Of a DNA stretch of 17,666 nt, positions 1 to 7,208 are shown one piece after another. How positions within the stretch are numbered: position 1 is the stretch's first letter; the number at the start of each line of letters is the position of its first letter. The stretch is from Candidatus Roizmanbacteria bacterium (lineage in GTDB: Bacteria; Patescibacteriota; Microgenomatia; UBA1406; GWC2-37-13), in contig JALWZV010000044.1 of NCBI GenBank assembly GCA_027002315.1, positions 1 through 17,666 on the forward strand. The letters are read 5' to 3'. The position numbers were made by a program, and so were the translations under genes. A model generated the notes under the pieces. It made no database searches. It saw only the letters and a list, made by a program, of their open reading frames with translations, and was not told where the DNA came from.

Positions 1-13
1 TTATTATTCTAAG

Positions 14-451
14 ATGAATAACTCTAACTCAAACAATAATCAAAAAAAAACGGACGACAAACCTCTTCTTGATCAAGGAGCCCTTTTAGCTTTTATAGAT
101 GAAACCATCAAGGAAAAAAATGACCCTCATATGACAAAGAATGTTTTAAGTAAGATGAGAATTTTATTTTTAAATGAGTTGAATAAAGACATCAACACAC
201 ACATGATTAATCTTTTAACCGAGGAGCAAAGAAAGGAACTGAGTGGTTTGTTAGATAAGAACGCAAGTAATGATGAGATAAGTAAGTTTTTTGAGAAAGC
301 GGTTCCAAACTTAGATGTTGAGATAGCTAAAGTTATGTTGCAGTTCAGAGCTGCTTATTTAGGACTATCTCCAGCAGAAAGCGGGGAAGAAAAAATAAAG
401 GCAAAAAAAGAAGCAAATGTTGTTTTACCTCCAGCTCCTGTGAGTAAGTAA
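14..451 (+). CDS. Small DUF5663-like hypothetical protein (145 aa)
   Basis: A soluble, mostly alpha-helical protein with no signal peptide or membrane segment. The first 20 residues are polar and low in complexity (Asn/Ser/Lys). Residues about 40-115 contain the pattern L-x(5)-LNEL near 50, then LLTEEQRKEL at 67-76, then a 'hinge plus helix' ending KAVPNLD near 94-101. This resembles the DUF5663-type domain seen in many CPR small proteins, a recollection not tested by a profile search. The C-terminus is Lys/Glu then Pro-rich. A TATTAT box at 2-7 stands 6 nt ahead of the ATG and there is no Shine-Dalgarno, so the mRNA may be leaderless. Function unknown. The real gene could extend upstream only through a non-ATG start. 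Confidence 0.7.
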   Translation: MNNSNSNNNQKKTDDKPLLDQGALLAFIDETIKEKNDPHMTKNVLSKMRILFLNELNKDINTHMINLLTEEQRKELSGLLDKNASNDEISKFFEKAVPNLDVEIAKVMLQFRAAYLGLSPAESGEEKIKAKKEANVVLPPAPVSK

Positions 452-471
452 TAGGTTTTTTTTACTTCTCT

Positions 472-495
472 CCAAAAAGTTGATGACTTTTTTGG
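472..495. other. Inverted repeat enclosing the -35 box of the ATPase gene
   Basis: CCAAAAAGT (472-480) pairs with ACTTTTTTGG (486-495, one bulged T) around a 5-nt loop. It follows the upstream stop codon and a T-rich run at 455-463. The loop is part of the proposed -35 hexamer TTGATG (480-485). It could act as a weak terminator for the 145-aa gene or as an operator-like palindrome; the sequence does not decide. Confidence 0.4.
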
Positions 496-508
496 ATTAT
501 GGTATAAT
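480..508 (+). promoter_or_regulatory. Sigma70-like promoter, leaderless, for the AAA/DUF4143 gene
   Basis: TTGATG (480-485), a 17-nt spacer, then TATAAT (503-508) with an extended -10 TG at 500-501. The ATG at 515 begins exactly 6 nt after the -10 box, where transcription normally starts, and no Shine-Dalgarno fits between them. This is the cleanest promoter in the window and implies a leaderless transcript. Confidence 0.7.
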
Positions 509-514
509 CTTTCC

Positions 515-1693
515 ATGATAAAAAAAAGATACTTAGAGGATGTTATTCGTCAGGATTTAAATACCAAAATGGTTTTTATCGGTGGTCCACGTCAAGTAGG
601 AAAAATAACCCTTACTAAACAAATTGCCAAGGATAATTTTTCTCATTTTGCTTATTTTAATTGGGACTATCAGCCTGATAGAAAGAAAATAATTACCATG
701 CGCTTTCCGGCTGAAAGCGGTTTGTTGATTTTTGATGAAATTCATAAATACAAAGATTGGAAGAATTATCTCAAAGGCCTTTATGATAAATATAAATCAA
801 ACTATAAAATTATGGTCAGTGGTAGTGCGAAGTTGAATGTTTATCGTCGTGGGGGTGATTCACTAATGGGGCGTTATTTTTACTATGTTCTTCACCCATA
901 TTCCCTAGGAGAGTTAAAAAAAAGCCATCCCGTTCTTGTTCCATTTAAAAAACTTAGTTTTTCTGCTGAAAGAGATGATAATCAACAGATTTTACGTGAT
1001 TTACTTAGATTTGGCGGTTTTCCTGAACCCTTCTCTAAAAAAAATGTTGTTTTTTGGCGCCGTTGGGAAAGGGAACGACTTGATGTTTTGGTAAAAGAAG
1101 AAATTCGCAGTTTAGAAAGAGTTAACGAGTTATCAGGTTTGCAAATTTTGGTAGAACTCTTACCTGACAAAGTTGGTTCGCTTTTGTCAGTTAATAATTT
1201 AGCTCAAGATCTTCAGGTAAGTTATAAAACAGCAAAATCATGGCTCGATATTTTAGAAAGGTTTTATTATTTTTTTAGAATCTATCCTTTTGCCTCTAAA
1301 AAAGTAAGGTCATTGCGTAAAATGACTAAGGCATATCTTTGGGATTGGTCTGTTTTGGACGATCAGGGAGCTAAGTTTGAAAATTTAATCGCAGCTCATC
1401 TATTAAAACTAACCGATTTTCTAAGAAATAACCAAGGATATAATATTGAGTTATTTTACCTTCGAGATAAACAGGGTAGAGAGGTAGACTTTTTAGTTGC
1501 GGTTGATAAAAAACCATGGTTTATGGTTGAAGCAAAATTGAAATTAGAGGAAAAAAATAACAATTTAAAATATTTTAAAAGAAAATTATTAGTTCCTTAT
1601 TCCTATCAAGTGGTTTTAACGCCTGGCATTGATTTTGTTCAAGACGATATTCGTACTATTAGTGCTGTTAAGTTTCTCACAGGATTGGTTTAA
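515..1693 (+). CDS. AAA family ATPase with C-terminal DUF4143 (392 aa)
   Basis: Member of the widespread bacterial/archaeal AAA_14-DUF4143 family, P-loop ATPases of unclear role with a restriction-endonuclease-like C-terminal fold. Seen: Walker A region GPRQVGKITL at residues 24-33, Walker B LLIFDEIH at 70-77 (D74, E75), a sensor-like VSGSAKL at 101-107, and a DUF4143 part from about 185 to 341 ending in REVDF (322-326) and VEAK (338-341), the usual D...ExK pair. Length is typical. Oddity: Walker A residue 31, normally Thr or Ser in GK[ST], is Ile (codon ATA, 605-607), although a Thr follows at 32. This may weaken Mg-ATP binding. It is followed convergently by an HTH gene 20 nt away. Family assignment is firm; biological role is not. 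Confidence 0.92.
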   Translation: MIKKRYLEDVIRQDLNTKMVFIGGPRQVGKITLTKQIAKDNFSHFAYFNWDYQPDRKKIITMRFPAESGLLIFDEIHKYKDWKNYLKGLYDKYKSNYKIMVSGSAKLNVYRRGGDSLMGRYFYYVLHPYSLGELKKSHPVLVPFKKLSFSAERDDNQQILRDLLRFGGFPEPFSKKNVVFWRRWERERLDVLVKEEIRSLERVNELSGLQILVELLPDKVGSLLSVNNLAQDLQVSYKTAKSWLDILERFYYFFRIYPFASKKVRSLRKMTKAYLWDWSVLDDQGAKFENLIAAHLLKLTDFLRNNQGYNIELFYLRDKQGREVDFLVAVDKKPWFMVEAKLKLEEKNNNLKYFKRKLLVPYSYQVVLTPGIDFVQDDIRTISAVKFLTGLV

Positions 1694-1713
1694 GTATTTT
1701 TTGGAAAAAGTTT

Positions 1714-1920
1714 TTATTCTTCACTAACACCAAGTAAACGAAGCACAACCTCTTTTCTATAACGCCTGTCTCCTCTGGAGTTAATTCTTATTGCGGGAAG
1801 CTTTCCTTTTTTACCCCAGCGTTTTATGGTAAGTGGGGATACTCTTAGAATTTTTGCAACCTCTTTGACTGTGAGTAAATCTGGTAAGTCCTTAAGACTT
1901 ATTTTTTTATCATCTGACAT
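1714..1920 (-). CDS. Excisionase/MerR-type helix-turn-helix protein (68 aa)
   Basis: A small DNA-binding protein of the HTH_17 / excisionase family. The core LLTVKEVAKILRVSPLTIKRW (residues 15-35) is the first helix plus the helix-turn-helix, followed by a wing-like GKLPAIRI...DRRYRKE segment (40-57) typical of MerR-like winged helices. The N-terminal 14 residues are charged. Such proteins act as excisionases, phage or plasmid regulators, or small chromosomal regulators; no integrase is present here, so an excisionase role is unsupported. It has its own leaderless-looking promoter and lies next to a repeat patch. The DNA target is unknown. Confidence 0.85.
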   Translation of the reverse strand: MSDDKKISLKDLPDLLTVKEVAKILRVSPLTIKRWGKKGKLPAIRINSRGDRRYRKEVVLRLLGVSEE

Positions 1921-1927
1921 GTTTTGT

Positions 1928-1956
1928 ATTATAAAGCAATACTTAGGTTAAAACAA
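1928..1956 (-). promoter_or_regulatory. Sigma70-like promoter for the HTH gene
   Basis: Read on the minus strand: TTGTTT (1956-1951), 17-nt spacer, TATAAT (1933-1928), then 7 nt to the ATG at 1920. No ribosome binding site lies between, so the start point probably coincides with the start codon. Confidence 0.6.
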
Positions 1957-1969
1957 GAGAAAATAAATA

Positions 1970-2240
1970 AAATTTCTAATTGACCTAATTTCTAATTTCT
2001 AAACAATAACCAATGACCAAGCACCAATGAATAAGAAAGAAAACAAGAAACAAAGAAACAGAGAAACAGAGAAACAGAGTATATGAAAGGTACAAAGAAT
2101 AAAGATTAAAGAATATATTAAATTTCTAATTAACCTAATTGACCTAATTTCCCCGCCTGCAGAAGCTATTGCTTCAGCAATTGCGGGCAGGCCCGCCTGC
2201 AACGCTGTAGCCACTGCGGGCAGGTAAACAAATCCCAAGT
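1970..2240 (+). repeat. Intergenic composite repeat: AT-rich tails plus GC-rich hairpins
   Basis: This patch has no credible gene. It holds CTAATTGACCTAATTTCTAA-type AT-rich units near 1976-2001 and again at 2124-2150, three tandem copies of GAAACAGA (2055-2078), and two GC-rich imperfect hairpins. The first runs from CCCGCCTGC (2152-2160) to GCGGGCAGG (2183-2191) around an inner GAAGC-TATT-GCTTC stem. The second runs from GCCCGCCTGC (2191-2200) to GCGGGCAGG near 2216-2224. The block 2118-2240 recurs in the same orientation at 17574-17666. Such elements are probably dispersed chromosomal repeats; the mechanism is unknown. Confidence 0.75.
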
Positions 2241-2358
2241 ACCAAATCGCAAGTTTTCTTGCACAGACAGAGAGTAGGGGTCGATCTTGTGTCGACCTGT
2301 CAATCACCCAATATGTCAACCTGTCAATCAAAGATGTCAATTAATAGATTCTCTTTCA

Positions 2359-2435
2359 CGTCATCGCGAGGAAGGAGTGTTAGCGACTGACGAAGTCATG
2401 GCCGAGCCAGATCAGGCTCCGCCTGACAATCTCCG
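2359..2435 (+). repeat. REP-like repeat, copy 1 (TCATCGCGAGG...ATCTCCG)
   Basis: Starts CGTCATCGCGAGGAAGGA and ends GACAATCTCCG. The last 41 nt (2395-2435) match 6870-6910 at about 37 of 41 positions by eye. An inner perfect palindrome TCAGGC-TCC-GCCTGA lies within it. It is of the general 'TCATTGCGAGGA...GAAGCAATCTCCG' repeat type met in many genomes. It lies just downstream of the stop of the 358-aa gene, where it could also help end that transcript. Confidence 0.7.
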
Positions 2436-2462
2436 TCCATATGAAAACAAGATGAATTTTTT

Positions 2463-3539
2463 TTATTGTTTATTTGTGATTTTAGGGAGAAGTTTTTCCA
2501 AAATGTTTTTAATAAAACTGTTCATAAAATTAGCAAGTTTTTTATCTACTTCTTGTACTTTTTTTACTCCTTTAACAGGAGTATTTAAAGCACGAGAGAG
2601 GTTTTCATCTGCCTTTTTTACTTTTGTTGGGTTGAGTATCTTTTTAACAGGATTGTTTACAGATATTTTTATATTAATTTTAGGTAGGTGGAAAATATTT
2701 TTTAAGTTCAAACTTGGTAACTTAATATTTCCCATAAGATATTTTGCAGGTTTGTAATTTGAAGGAGGATTGGTTGGATAATTGTTTTGTGTTGATGAGG
2801 TTGGAAAATACGATGGCGGGTTTTGGGAAGGACTAGTCGGTTTGGGAGTGTATTGCGTTGGAGGGGATGTTGGTGTGTTTATTGGGTAAGAGGTTGGGAT
2901 ATTGTTGATAGATGTAGGGGTAGGAGAACTAAAAGGAGGATTACTGGTTGATTGAGTGGTTGGTATTGTAGTGGGCGTTGGTTTTTGTGTTGGTGTACTT
3001 GTTGGAGGAGGTAGTGTTGGAGTTGTCGGATTGTAAGGTTGTCCATACTCTAATTCTCCTCTCAAGCGTACATCTAAGGGAATTGGAGGCACATCTCCAC
3101 AGTAGGTTTTAAAAGCGTGAGAGCATTGACAACTTCCACCACACTGTGAGTCAGAAGCTCCATTTCGTTCTGCTTCTTGACATTGGCTTGGAGCACACCA
3201 AAGGCGTTCCCAGTAGCCAATGCATTTTGTAAAGTCTCCTGTTCTCACCATCTCGTAACAGCATAAAGGTACCCAGCCGTTACAACCTCTTCCCACTCCG
3301 CCGTTTTCACCTTCGCATAGTTGAGGGTCTGGCATTTTATCAGATGTGTTAAGTTCAGCATAGGTATATCCTCCGCAGCCAGGAGATCTAGAGCACACAG
3401 GCTCGTTTGGTAATTTATAGTATCCGTCGTGACAGTATGGCTCGAGGGAGGTATATGCCTCTGTTTTTTTTACACTCAAGATTAATGCAAGCGAGAATAC
3501 TACAATAGCAATTTGTTTTAGTTTGTTTTGGTAAGCCAT
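2463..3539 (-). CDS. Secreted Cys-rich, Pro/Thr-rich protein (358 aa)
   Basis: Not recognised as a known family. Residues 1-28 form a signal peptide (hydrophobic 10-22, likely cut TEA|YTS after A28). Residues 36-147 hold 14 cysteines, an even number consistent with a disulfide-bonded module, including a CC pair at 93-94 and CQC at 137-139. Residues 170-262 are a long Pro/Thr/Ser linker. The final ~95 residues are basic and largely helical (KKILNPTKVKKADENLSRAL at 299-318), ending in an amphipathic segment FMNSFIKNILEKLL with no LPxTG and no transmembrane helix. The start overlaps the preceding membrane-protein gene by 22 nt, suggesting co-translation. Likely an exported surface or wall-associated protein; the basic tail could bind envelope or polysaccharide. 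Confidence 0.8.
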   Translation of the reverse strand: MAYQNKLKQIAIVVFSLALILSVKKTEAYTSLEPYCHDGYYKLPNEPVCSRSPGCGGYTYAELNTSDKMPDPQLCEGENGGVGRGCNGWVPLCCYEMVRTGDFTKCIGYWERLWCAPSQCQEAERNGASDSQCGGSCQCSHAFKTYCGDVPPIPLDVRLRGELEYGQPYNPTTPTLPPPTSTPTQKPTPTTIPTTQSTSNPPFSSPTPTSINNIPTSYPINTPTSPPTQYTPKPTSPSQNPPSYFPTSSTQNNYPTNPPSNYKPAKYLMGNIKLPSLNLKNIFHLPKINIKISVNNPVKKILNPTKVKKADENLSRALNTPVKGVKKVQEVDKKLANFMNSFIKNILEKLLPKITNKQ

Positions 3540-3814
3540 ATATAAACAATTGTAAAATATATTGCTACAGAATATGGAGAAAATATTAACGAGAAGAGGA
3601 TACCAAAAACAGATGCGATTAAATACTTTTTAAATCTTATGAAGCCCATACTTGATCTTGAGAACAAGAGGAAGATGAATACAACAACTAAAGATGAGAA
3701 TGTAAAAGGAGCAAGAGGAATTTTAAGTAGGAATGCTATGACTAAAAATAAACCAAACAGAGCAACAAATAAGTCTTTTTCATCTAAAAAAAATCTGCTA
3801 ATTCGAAACTGCAT
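3518..3814 (-). CDS. Multi-pass small membrane protein (98 aa)
   Basis: Three to four hydrophobic segments (about 17-32, 40-52, 66-80, 83-94) separated by a basic loop RFKKYL near 60-65. No catalytic motif seen. It resembles, in length, layout and N-terminus (RFFLDEKDLF versus PFYFDTKELF), the 98-aa protein at 7237-7533, so the two are probably paralogs. It lies between a 50-aa membrane protein and the secreted Cys-rich protein, overlapping the latter by 22 nt, which suggests one transcript. A role in secretion or envelope assembly of the neighbour is possible but unproven. Confidence 0.75.
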   Translation of the reverse strand: MQFRISRFFLDEKDLFVALFGLFLVIAFLLKIPLAPFTFSSLVVVFIFLLFSRSSMGFIRFKKYLIASVFGILFSLIFSPYSVAIYFTIVYIWLTKTN

Positions 3815-3817
3815 ATT

Positions 3818-3970
3818 TTAATAAAGTTTAAGAACTTTTAATAAGTACACAAGACCGTGATGTTTAAAATAATACTGATCTATCAAAAAGGTTATAAAGA
3901 AGGAAAGCAGAGAGATAACGACTGCTTTTTTTGTTTCTCTATCTGTGTGAATGTGAATAAGGTTTACCAT
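3818..3970 (-). CDS. Very small single-pass membrane protein (50 aa)
   Basis: Short reading frame starting MVNLIHIHTDRETKKAV, then one hydrophobic segment at about 17-30 (VVISLLSFFITFLI) and a basic C-terminus ending KVLKLY. It is included because it fills the space between divergent genes and its stop is only 3 nt ahead of the next minus-strand ATG (3814), as in an operon. Its ATG is part of TATAATG, as at two other starts in this window. No homolog recognised. It could be a chance frame in AT-rich DNA, but the spacing and TM/charge layout favour a real gene. Confidence 0.5.
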   Translation of the reverse strand: MVNLIHIHTDRETKKAVVISLLSFFITFLIDQYYFKHHGLVYLLKVLKLY

Positions 3971-4021
3971 TATATAAAGATTGTAATGAAAATAAACTTA
4001 GTTAGCAAGAAGACAGTGGTG

Positions 4022-4051
4022 TTGAAATAAAGAATAGTTCTTTATTATAAT
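4022..4051 (+). promoter_or_regulatory. Probable promoter overlapping the annotated ATG of the 774-aa gene
   Basis: TTGAAA (4022-4027), 18-nt spacer, TATAAT (4046-4051). The -10 box overlaps the ATG at 4050, so transcription would begin near 4058 and could not include that codon. The in-frame ATG at 4062 (fifth codon) then becomes the likely true start of a near-leaderless mRNA. Confidence 0.55.
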
Positions 4052-6374
4052 GAACAGGAAGATGAAGAAACTACATTTTCCCTATAACTATAATTCAAGA
4101 AGTGGTGTTGTTGCCACAACGTTGACTTTAGGAGTGTTAACGGTAATAGCTATAACGACGTTTGTATCCTCTCTTTTTTTAAATAAAAACAGGCAAATTA
4201 CTAACACAGAGGCAAGCACGATAGCAAATGATAGTTGCATTCAAACAACACAGAGTGGAAAAAAGTACACTTTTTTCGAACGTAGCAATGGAAACGCGGT
4301 TTGTTCTTTGGATAAGATTGAAGCAGGACCGCAAAATGACGCATGGGAGGTTCTTGGCGCCGATGGAAGTTGTGGTAATAATAATGATTGTATTAATAGC
4401 AATCGTGGAAATTGGTGTTATTATTTTGGGAATAACTCATCTCATGCAAAATGTTTAAGACGAGACTCATCATGTGATAACGGTTCATGTTTAGGAGGAG
4501 GAGAGACTCCTCCTACTGCAACGCCTGTTCCTCCTCCGGGTAATGGAGGTTCTGGTTCGGAAGTTAGTAATGGTTGTTTTTCGTTAAAAGCAGAGTTTGA
4601 GGTTCAAGACTATCAGGGAGCAAAGGGTTTTTATGCTTGGGTAACGTTTAATAGTTCTACAGCAGGAGATGTTGAGCTTTTAGGTCAAGGAGTGGGAAAT
4701 AATAGTCACTTAGCAGGGTGGAATGCGTTTGGAGGTGGAAACTTTACCTATGATCCAAACTGGACACAAAGTTTGGCCTCCGGCAGCTATATGCCGGCTG
4801 TTAAACTAAGCAATAATTCTTCCGTTCAAATAAGCTACACAGGTTACCTTAGAAACTGCAATCCTCAGGACATAACAATATCATGCACTTTAGGAATAGA
4901 TGGAAGTGGCAATGCTTATGTACAGGGGAATGGTTGTTCGTGTAAAAATGGATCCTGTTCTACAGGAGGGCCTCCAACACCGACTCCAATTCCAAGACCA
5001 ACAAATACACCAGTTCCTCGAGCAACAGCAACTCCTATACCACATACAACAGCAACCCCTGTACCAAATGCAACAAATACTCCAGCTCCTCCAACTAATA
5101 CACCTATTCCGGGAGCAACAAACACTCCGGTACCAAATGCAACAATCACTCCAGCTTCTCCAACTAATACACCTATTCCTCCTACTCCAACTCCTGGAAA
5201 ATGCACGCTGATTGTGCAGGTTCAAGATGAGAAAAGAAGAGCGATAGAAGATGCTAAAGTGTGTGTATGGCATGGAGATGGAACTTATCATATGGAGGGA
5301 GAAACAGGTGATGATGGTGTGGCAAACTTTAGTTCTGTTCTCAATGGTCAGCTTGATTATAATGCAACCTATAAAGTTGCCGCTGGTAAAAGTTCTGAAA
5401 ATTGTGATACTTTAAAGAATAAACGTCAAGATTTTACAACTCCTAAAGGAGGTGCGTGTAAGTTTGTGGTGAAGGTTCAGGATGACGGTAGTGTTATTGT
5501 CCCAACTTTGACTCCTACGAGAGTTCCAACACAGACACCAAAACCCACCAAGGGTTCTCCGCCAACCCCTGTTCCGACAACTATTAATAGAGAAGAACAA
5601 GGCAAGGTTATTGTTAATTTGTTGTTAGAATTCTATGGATATGATAAATGGTTTGGAAAAGATATTGGAAATTTATTTGACGATTTAATAAACAGATTGT
5701 CTTTAAGATTAGACGAAATTAATACTAAAGTTAAACCAAAAGCGTACGGGCGTGATAGTATTCAACACACTGGCGAGACAGTCACAATCTCCGCCGATAA
5801 TGTTGAAAAATATTCTAAAGATGGAAGCTTAAATGTTTACAAAGGAATAGTTTCTGTTATGAATCTTGATCCAGGGAAAATATTTGATTTATCGAATATT
5901 AAATTTGATGGTGATAAAGACAAAGTTGTATTTGACAAAAAACTTGATATGAGAAAGTTTATAAGGATTGTAAACTTTAACTTGAAAAAAGAAAAAGATG
6001 TACAATATAGTGGTGATATTAAGCTAGATCTTATTTCTGGAGGCTTGAATGCTTTTCTAGCAAGATTGTATATTAACAATATAGATAAAACGAATTTAAC
6101 TTACTGTAAAAAGCATGATTTACCAGTGACTATTTCTAAAGATATTGTAGATAATAATAACATTTTTAGTATAAAACTTGTGTTTTCAGAGTTTTATAAC
6201 CAATCATGTTCTACCCCCCCTCCTTCAGATTTGTACTGCTATGTATTGTATAGTTGTAGCAAAGACGGTAATAACTATGTTGCAGCACGGAGTTTGATAC
6301 ATATCGAAAATATGAATTCAAGTAATATAGAGTTAAAAGATTATTTAGTTTTGACGTGTGATGATAGTAATTAG
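4050..6374 (+). CDS. Large modular secreted protein with PT linkers (774 aa)
   Basis: Exported modular protein. A signal/anchor helix spans about 20-44 with a possible peptidase cut TEA|ST after A55. Residues 63-147 are a Cys-rich module. Residues 176-280 look like a beta-sandwich (aromatic, Asn/Gly-rich; ends ISYTGYLRNC) loosely recalling family 2 carbohydrate-binding modules, low confidence. A Pro/Thr linker runs 307-383, then a Cna-B / carboxypeptidase-regulatory-like beta domain at 384-478 with Cys 385, 405, 452 and 470. A second PT linker (484-512) precedes an unrecognised C-terminal region 513-774 with Cys 686, 720, 730, 736 and 770. No dockerin or LPxTG. The start may really be the ATG at 4062. 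The 125-aa gene follows after 11 nt. Probable surface adhesin or polysaccharide-binding protein; function not shown. Confidence 0.8.
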   Translation: MNRKMKKLHFPYNYNSRSGVVATTLTLGVLTVIAITTFVSSLFLNKNRQITNTEASTIANDSCIQTTQSGKKYTFFERSNGNAVCSLDKIEAGPQNDAWEVLGADGSCGNNNDCINSNRGNWCYYFGNNSSHAKCLRRDSSCDNGSCLGGGETPPTATPVPPPGNGGSGSEVSNGCFSLKAEFEVQDYQGAKGFYAWVTFNSSTAGDVELLGQGVGNNSHLAGWNAFGGGNFTYDPNWTQSLASGSYMPAVKLSNNSSVQISYTGYLRNCNPQDITISCTLGIDGSGNAYVQGNGCSCKNGSCSTGGPPTPTPIPRPTNTPVPRATATPIPHTTATPVPNATNTPAPPTNTPIPGATNTPVPNATITPASPTNTPIPPTPTPGKCTLIVQVQDEKRRAIEDAKVCVWHGDGTYHMEGETGDDGVANFSSVLNGQLDYNATYKVAAGKSSENCDTLKNKRQDFTTPKGGACKFVVKVQDDGSVIVPTLTPTRVPTQTPKPTKGSPPTPVPTTINREEQGKVIVNLLLEFYGYDKWFGKDIGNLFDDLINRLSLRLDEINTKVKPKAYGRDSIQHTGETVTISADNVEKYSKDGSLNVYKGIVSVMNLDPGKIFDLSNIKFDGDKDKVVFDKKLDMRKFIRIVNFNLKKEKDVQYSGDIKLDLISGGLNAFLARLYINNIDKTNLTYCKKHDLPVTISKDIVDNNNIFSIKLVFSEFYNQSCSTPPPSDLYCYVLYSCSKDGNNYVAARSLIHIENMNSSNIELKDYLVLTCDDSN
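5062..5179 (+). repeat. Internal 69-nt duplication in the PT linker
   Basis: A 49-nt stretch at 5062-5110 recurs at 5131-5179 (offset 69 nt, 23 codons) with only a few mismatches. It encodes Pro/Thr/Asn linker (…NATNTPAPPTNTPIP…). This is in-frame tandem duplication, so linker length probably varies between strains. Confidence 0.8.
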
Positions 6375-6385
6375 AACTAAGACTT

Positions 6386-6763
6386 ATGTTTTATAAGAGA
6401 AAAATAACAACGAGTATTAAGATTATTGTGGCAACATTAGTTTCCTTAGGTTTTTTATTTATGTTTAGAAAAATCAAGTCACCAAAAGAATCTTTATTAT
6501 ATTTAAAGAGAATTATTAATAATAACAAGGTTAATATAATGTATAAGTTGGGCAAAAAGAGAACTATAAAACTAAGCAAGCCTGGAACTCAATATATTGT
6601 TCCTACAGTGTATTATGCCAAGTCCGATAAGAAGATTGTTGTATATTATAAAGGAGAGAGGTTGGAGATCTGGACTTACGATCCAAGAGTGCCGTTATCT
6701 AAGTCTGATTTGGAATTTTTTTACAAAATGAAGAAGAAGCATAAGAAATCGGTTGCAAGATAG
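6386..6763 (+). CDS. Membrane-anchored small hypothetical protein (125 aa)
   Basis: One N-terminal hydrophobic helix at about 10-27 preceded by basic residues (YKRK), then a soluble basic domain with beta-strand patterns (KKIVVYYKGERLEIWTY at 82-98) and a Lys-rich tail KMKKKHKKS. No cysteine and no known motif. It follows the 774-aa gene by 11 nt and is probably co-transcribed. The strong positive charge outside the membrane would suit interaction with acidic envelope polymers or with its neighbour. No family recognised. Confidence 0.7.
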   Translation: MFYKRKITTSIKIIVATLVSLGFLFMFRKIKSPKESLLYLKRIINNNKVNIMYKLGKKRTIKLSKPGTQYIVPTVYYAKSDKKIVVYYKGERLEIWTYDPRVPLSKSDLEFFYKMKKKHKKSVAR

Positions 6764-6820
6764 TCTGATTTTAGGTTATTATAAAATAGTGAGATATGAG
6801 TAAAGAGTAAGTATGATAAT

Positions 6821-7160
6821 GTCATCGCGAGCGAGCGAAGCCACGTTAGACGTGGTATAAACGAGCGTGGTCATGGCGAAGCCAGATTAGGCTCCGCCTG
6901 ACGATCTCCGCAGTGATGAAAATAGAGGTGGCTATTGATGTTTAAATTTTAAATATCATAGCGGCGGAGATTGCTTCGTCACTGCGTTCCTCGCAATGAC
7001 GTCAGGGAGGTTGCCAAGCGAAGCCGGGCAAGTTGGATCACGTTGAACATAGTTTTGCGTGATCAGACATGATGGATGACGAAGCGATTTTAGAGTATGT
7101 GAAAGTAAAACATATAGGCGGAGATCGCTTCTCCTCCGATTCGGAGGATCGCGATGACGC
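6821..7160. repeat. REP-like repeat cluster with copies in opposite orientations
   Basis: This fills most of the 473-nt non-coding gap 6764-7236. Copy 2 (6821-6910, plus) begins GTCATCGCGAG and ends GACGATCTCCG; it contains hairpin CCACG-TTAGA-CGTGG (6841-6855). Copies 3 (6961-7003) and 4 (7117-7160) read on the minus strand, from GCGTCATCGCGATCC... to ...ATCTCCGCC. Between them lies a perfect 7-bp inverted repeat GATCACG (7036-7042) / CGTGATC (7058-7064). Copy 4 contains TCCTCCGA-T-TCGGAGGA (7132-7148). No gene is credible here. Confidence 0.75.
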
Positions 7161-7208
7161 AATAAACAATGATAGAGACTTTCAAGTTTGGCCTGAAAAA
7201 TTAGAAAT

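Noticed and set aside
1694..1713. Bidirectional terminator between convergent genes
   Set aside because: Only T- and A-rich runs with a weak TTTTTTGGAAAAA pairing; no stable GC stem.
1714..1920. Excisionase as sign of an integrated phage or plasmid
   Set aside because: The fold is also common in ordinary chromosomal regulators; there is no integrase, attachment site or phage gene in the window.
1970..2240. CRISPR array or integron-like attC sites
   Set aside because: Repeats are imperfect, unevenly spaced and contain nested hairpins without unique spacers; no Cas or integrase gene is near.
1999..2340. Minus-strand 113-aa open frame in the repeat patch
   Set aside because: It reads through the AT-rich and GC-hairpin repeats; composition reflects the repeats and no domain is visible.
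2287..2757. Plus-strand 156-aa open frame
   Set aside because: Half lies in a REP-like repeat and half is antisense to the 358-aa secreted protein gene, which has a signal peptide and ordered modules.
4890..5291. Long frames on both strands across the PT linker (4890-5291, 4900-5211, 4916-5206)
   Set aside because: Low-complexity shadows of the Pro/Thr codons; Trp/Arg/Ser- or Gln-rich translations without real domains.
5613..5720. Dockerin in the C-terminal region of the 774-aa protein
   Set aside because: Asp residues near YGYDKWFGKDIGNLFDDL do not follow the D-x-N-x-D-G spacing of a Ca loop.
6956..7162. Minus-strand 68-aa open frame
   Set aside because: It is wholly within inverted REP-like repeats and has repeat-derived residues.
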